Assembly: GCA_947177935.1 (NCBI GenBank)
Contig: CAMWWG010000094.1
Coordinates: 1 to 5,043, forward strand
Source: an uncultured Ruminococcus sp.
GTDB lineage: Bacteria > Bacillota > Clostridia > Oscillospirales > Ruminococcaceae
Length of the DNA: 5,043 nt
Direction of reading: 5' to 3'
The notes under the pieces: generated by a model
The model's database searches: none
What the model saw: only the letters and a program-made list of their open reading frames with translations
Told to the model about the DNA's origin: nothing
In this document: in pieces, positions 4,278 to 5,043 of the stretch
Position numbering within the stretch: position 1 is the stretch's first letter
Layout: each line of letters starts with the position of its first letter
Position numbers and translations under genes: made by a program

Positions 4278-5043
4278 ATGGCGTGGAAAAAGCATCTCAC
4301 ACAGGAAGAAAAATCTGCCTATCATGAGAAGAAACAAAGCGAAATGAGCAAATTGTTTCAAAGAATTGATGAAGGTGTGAAAGAAGTGTTTACCTCTGAA
4401 AAATATCAGGAGTATCTCAGATTTATGGCAAAATTTACGAATTATTCCGCAGGAAACTGTATGCTGATTGCCATGCAGAAGCCAGATGCGACACTCGTAG
4501 CAGCCTATGGTAAATGGAAACAGCTTGGCAGGCAGGTCAGTAAAGGCGAAACTGGAATCAGGATACTCGCTCCGATGCCATACAAACGGAAACGTGAGGA
4601 ACAGGCAGAGAACGAAGAAACAGAAGAAATTGACGGAATTGCATTCAAGGCAGTGAGTGTATTTGACGTGTCGCAGACCAGCGGAAAGGAGCTGCCGGAA
4701 TATATCCATGACCTGGCAGGCGAAGTGGAATCAGAACAGATGACCGCCGTGCTGAATGCTCTTCGGAAAGTAACCGGAATCCCGATCACCTTTGGGAAAA
4801 TTCCCGGCGATGTTCATGGCTATTACAGTCACAATGAAGACAGGATTGTAATTCAGATCGGCATGAGCGATGCCCAGACCTTAAAAACAGCGTTTCATGA
4901 GTGTGCTCATAAACTGCTTCACGATAAAAGAACAGCACTTCCGACGATGCATGCTGACAGAAGTGCAAAGGAAGTCCATGCAGAGAGTGTTGCTTTTATT
5001 GTGGCAGAACATTTCGGACTGGATACTTCCGAATATTCATTTC
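4278..5043 (+). CDS. ArdC-like antirestriction protein: ssDNA-binding domain plus zincin metallopeptidase (partial, 3' end off the window)
   Basis: An open frame of 255 codons that continues past the right edge with no stop. Residues about 20-135 match the ArdC-type N-terminal ssDNA-binding domain: NYSAGNCMLIAMQKPDATLV (55-74), then the Y-x-x-W-K-x-L-G-R-x-V-x-KGE-x-G-I-x-I-LAP stretch (77-99) and a charged Glu/Lys-rich loop (103-117) before the VFDVSQTSGKELP strand (128-140). Residues about 150-255 form a zincin domain with HECAH (207-211) as the HExxH zinc/catalytic motif and Glu236 in HAESVAF as the likely third ligand. By family knowledge, ArdC on plasmid pSa protects incoming DNA from restriction during conjugation; Firmicutes relatives sit on conjugative elements and are often longer, with further domains. 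AAGGAGG (4265-4271) lies six bases before the ATG, a strong ribosome site. It follows tRNA-fMet and a hairpin-rich spacer, which fits the start of an integrated element. The domain call is firm; antirestriction activity of this protein is inferred. Confidence 0.88.
   Translation, partial: MAWKKHLTQEEKSAYHEKKQSEMSKLFQRIDEGVKEVFTSEKYQEYLRFMAKFTNYSAGNCMLIAMQKPDATLVAAYGKWKQLGRQVSKGETGIRILAPMPYKRKREEQAENEETEEIDGIAFKAVSVFDVSQTSGKELPEYIHDLAGEVESEQMTAVLNALRKVTGIPITFGKIPGDVHGYYSHNEDRIVIQIGMSDAQTLKTAFHECAHKLLHDKRTALPTMHADRSAKEVHAESVAFIVAEHFGLDTSEYSF

Noticed and set aside
4224..4968. Three open frames on the minus strand (4224-4709, 4505-4789, 4786-4968)
   Set aside because: They lie antisense to the ArdC-like gene, have no family features or ribosome sites, and their translations look like non-coding reading of a real gene.

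Overview
The window reads as a low-GC Gram-positive genome, most likely a Clostridia-type gut anaerobe (Lachnospiraceae or Ruminococcaceae/Oscillospiraceae). The reasons are AT-rich intergenic DNA, strong AAGGAG-type ribosome sites, a Feo operon with two feoA genes and a FeoB-associated cysteine-rich membrane peptide but no feoC, a Bacillus-type AdaA, and an ArdC-like protein of the kind common on Firmicutes conjugative elements. The genus cannot be fixed from this sequence.

Left part (1-2945, minus strand): a ferrous-iron uptake operon, read from right to left as feoA, feoA, feoB and a FeoB-associated small membrane protein that runs off the left edge. FeoB is the GTPase/permease for Fe2+. 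The two FeoA proteins are SH3-like accessory subunits, and the small protein has one membrane helix and a cysteine-rich tail. The leader of the operon holds a TATAAT-type promoter followed by two dyads of the same design (TTAG-N6-CTAA). They sit where a metal-dependent repressor of the DtxR/IdeR/MntR type would block transcription.

Middle part (2945-3980, plus strand): divergently transcribed adaA (N-terminal Ada zinc/methyl-acceptor domain plus AraC-type HTH), then an AT-only dyad, a consensus sigma-70 promoter, a complete initiator tRNA (fMet, CAU, encoded CCA) and an intrinsic terminator. No adaB/ogt methyltransferase gene follows adaA.

Right part (3981-5043): about 300 bp of AT-rich non-coding DNA, then the first 255 codons of an ArdC-like protein (ssDNA-binding domain plus HExxH metallopeptidase) that runs off the right edge. 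The non-coding stretch is the least ordinary part of the window. It holds a long hairpin with a U-tract ending 56 bp before the ArdC-like start codon, a diverged direct repeat of the tRNA terminator region (28/38 identical, 244 bp apart), and an inverted 13-base copy of the tRNA T-arm. Together these suggest that the tRNA-fMet 3' flank is the edge of an integrated mobile element, with the ArdC-like gene as its first visible gene. No integrase or opposite boundary is in view, so this remains an inference.
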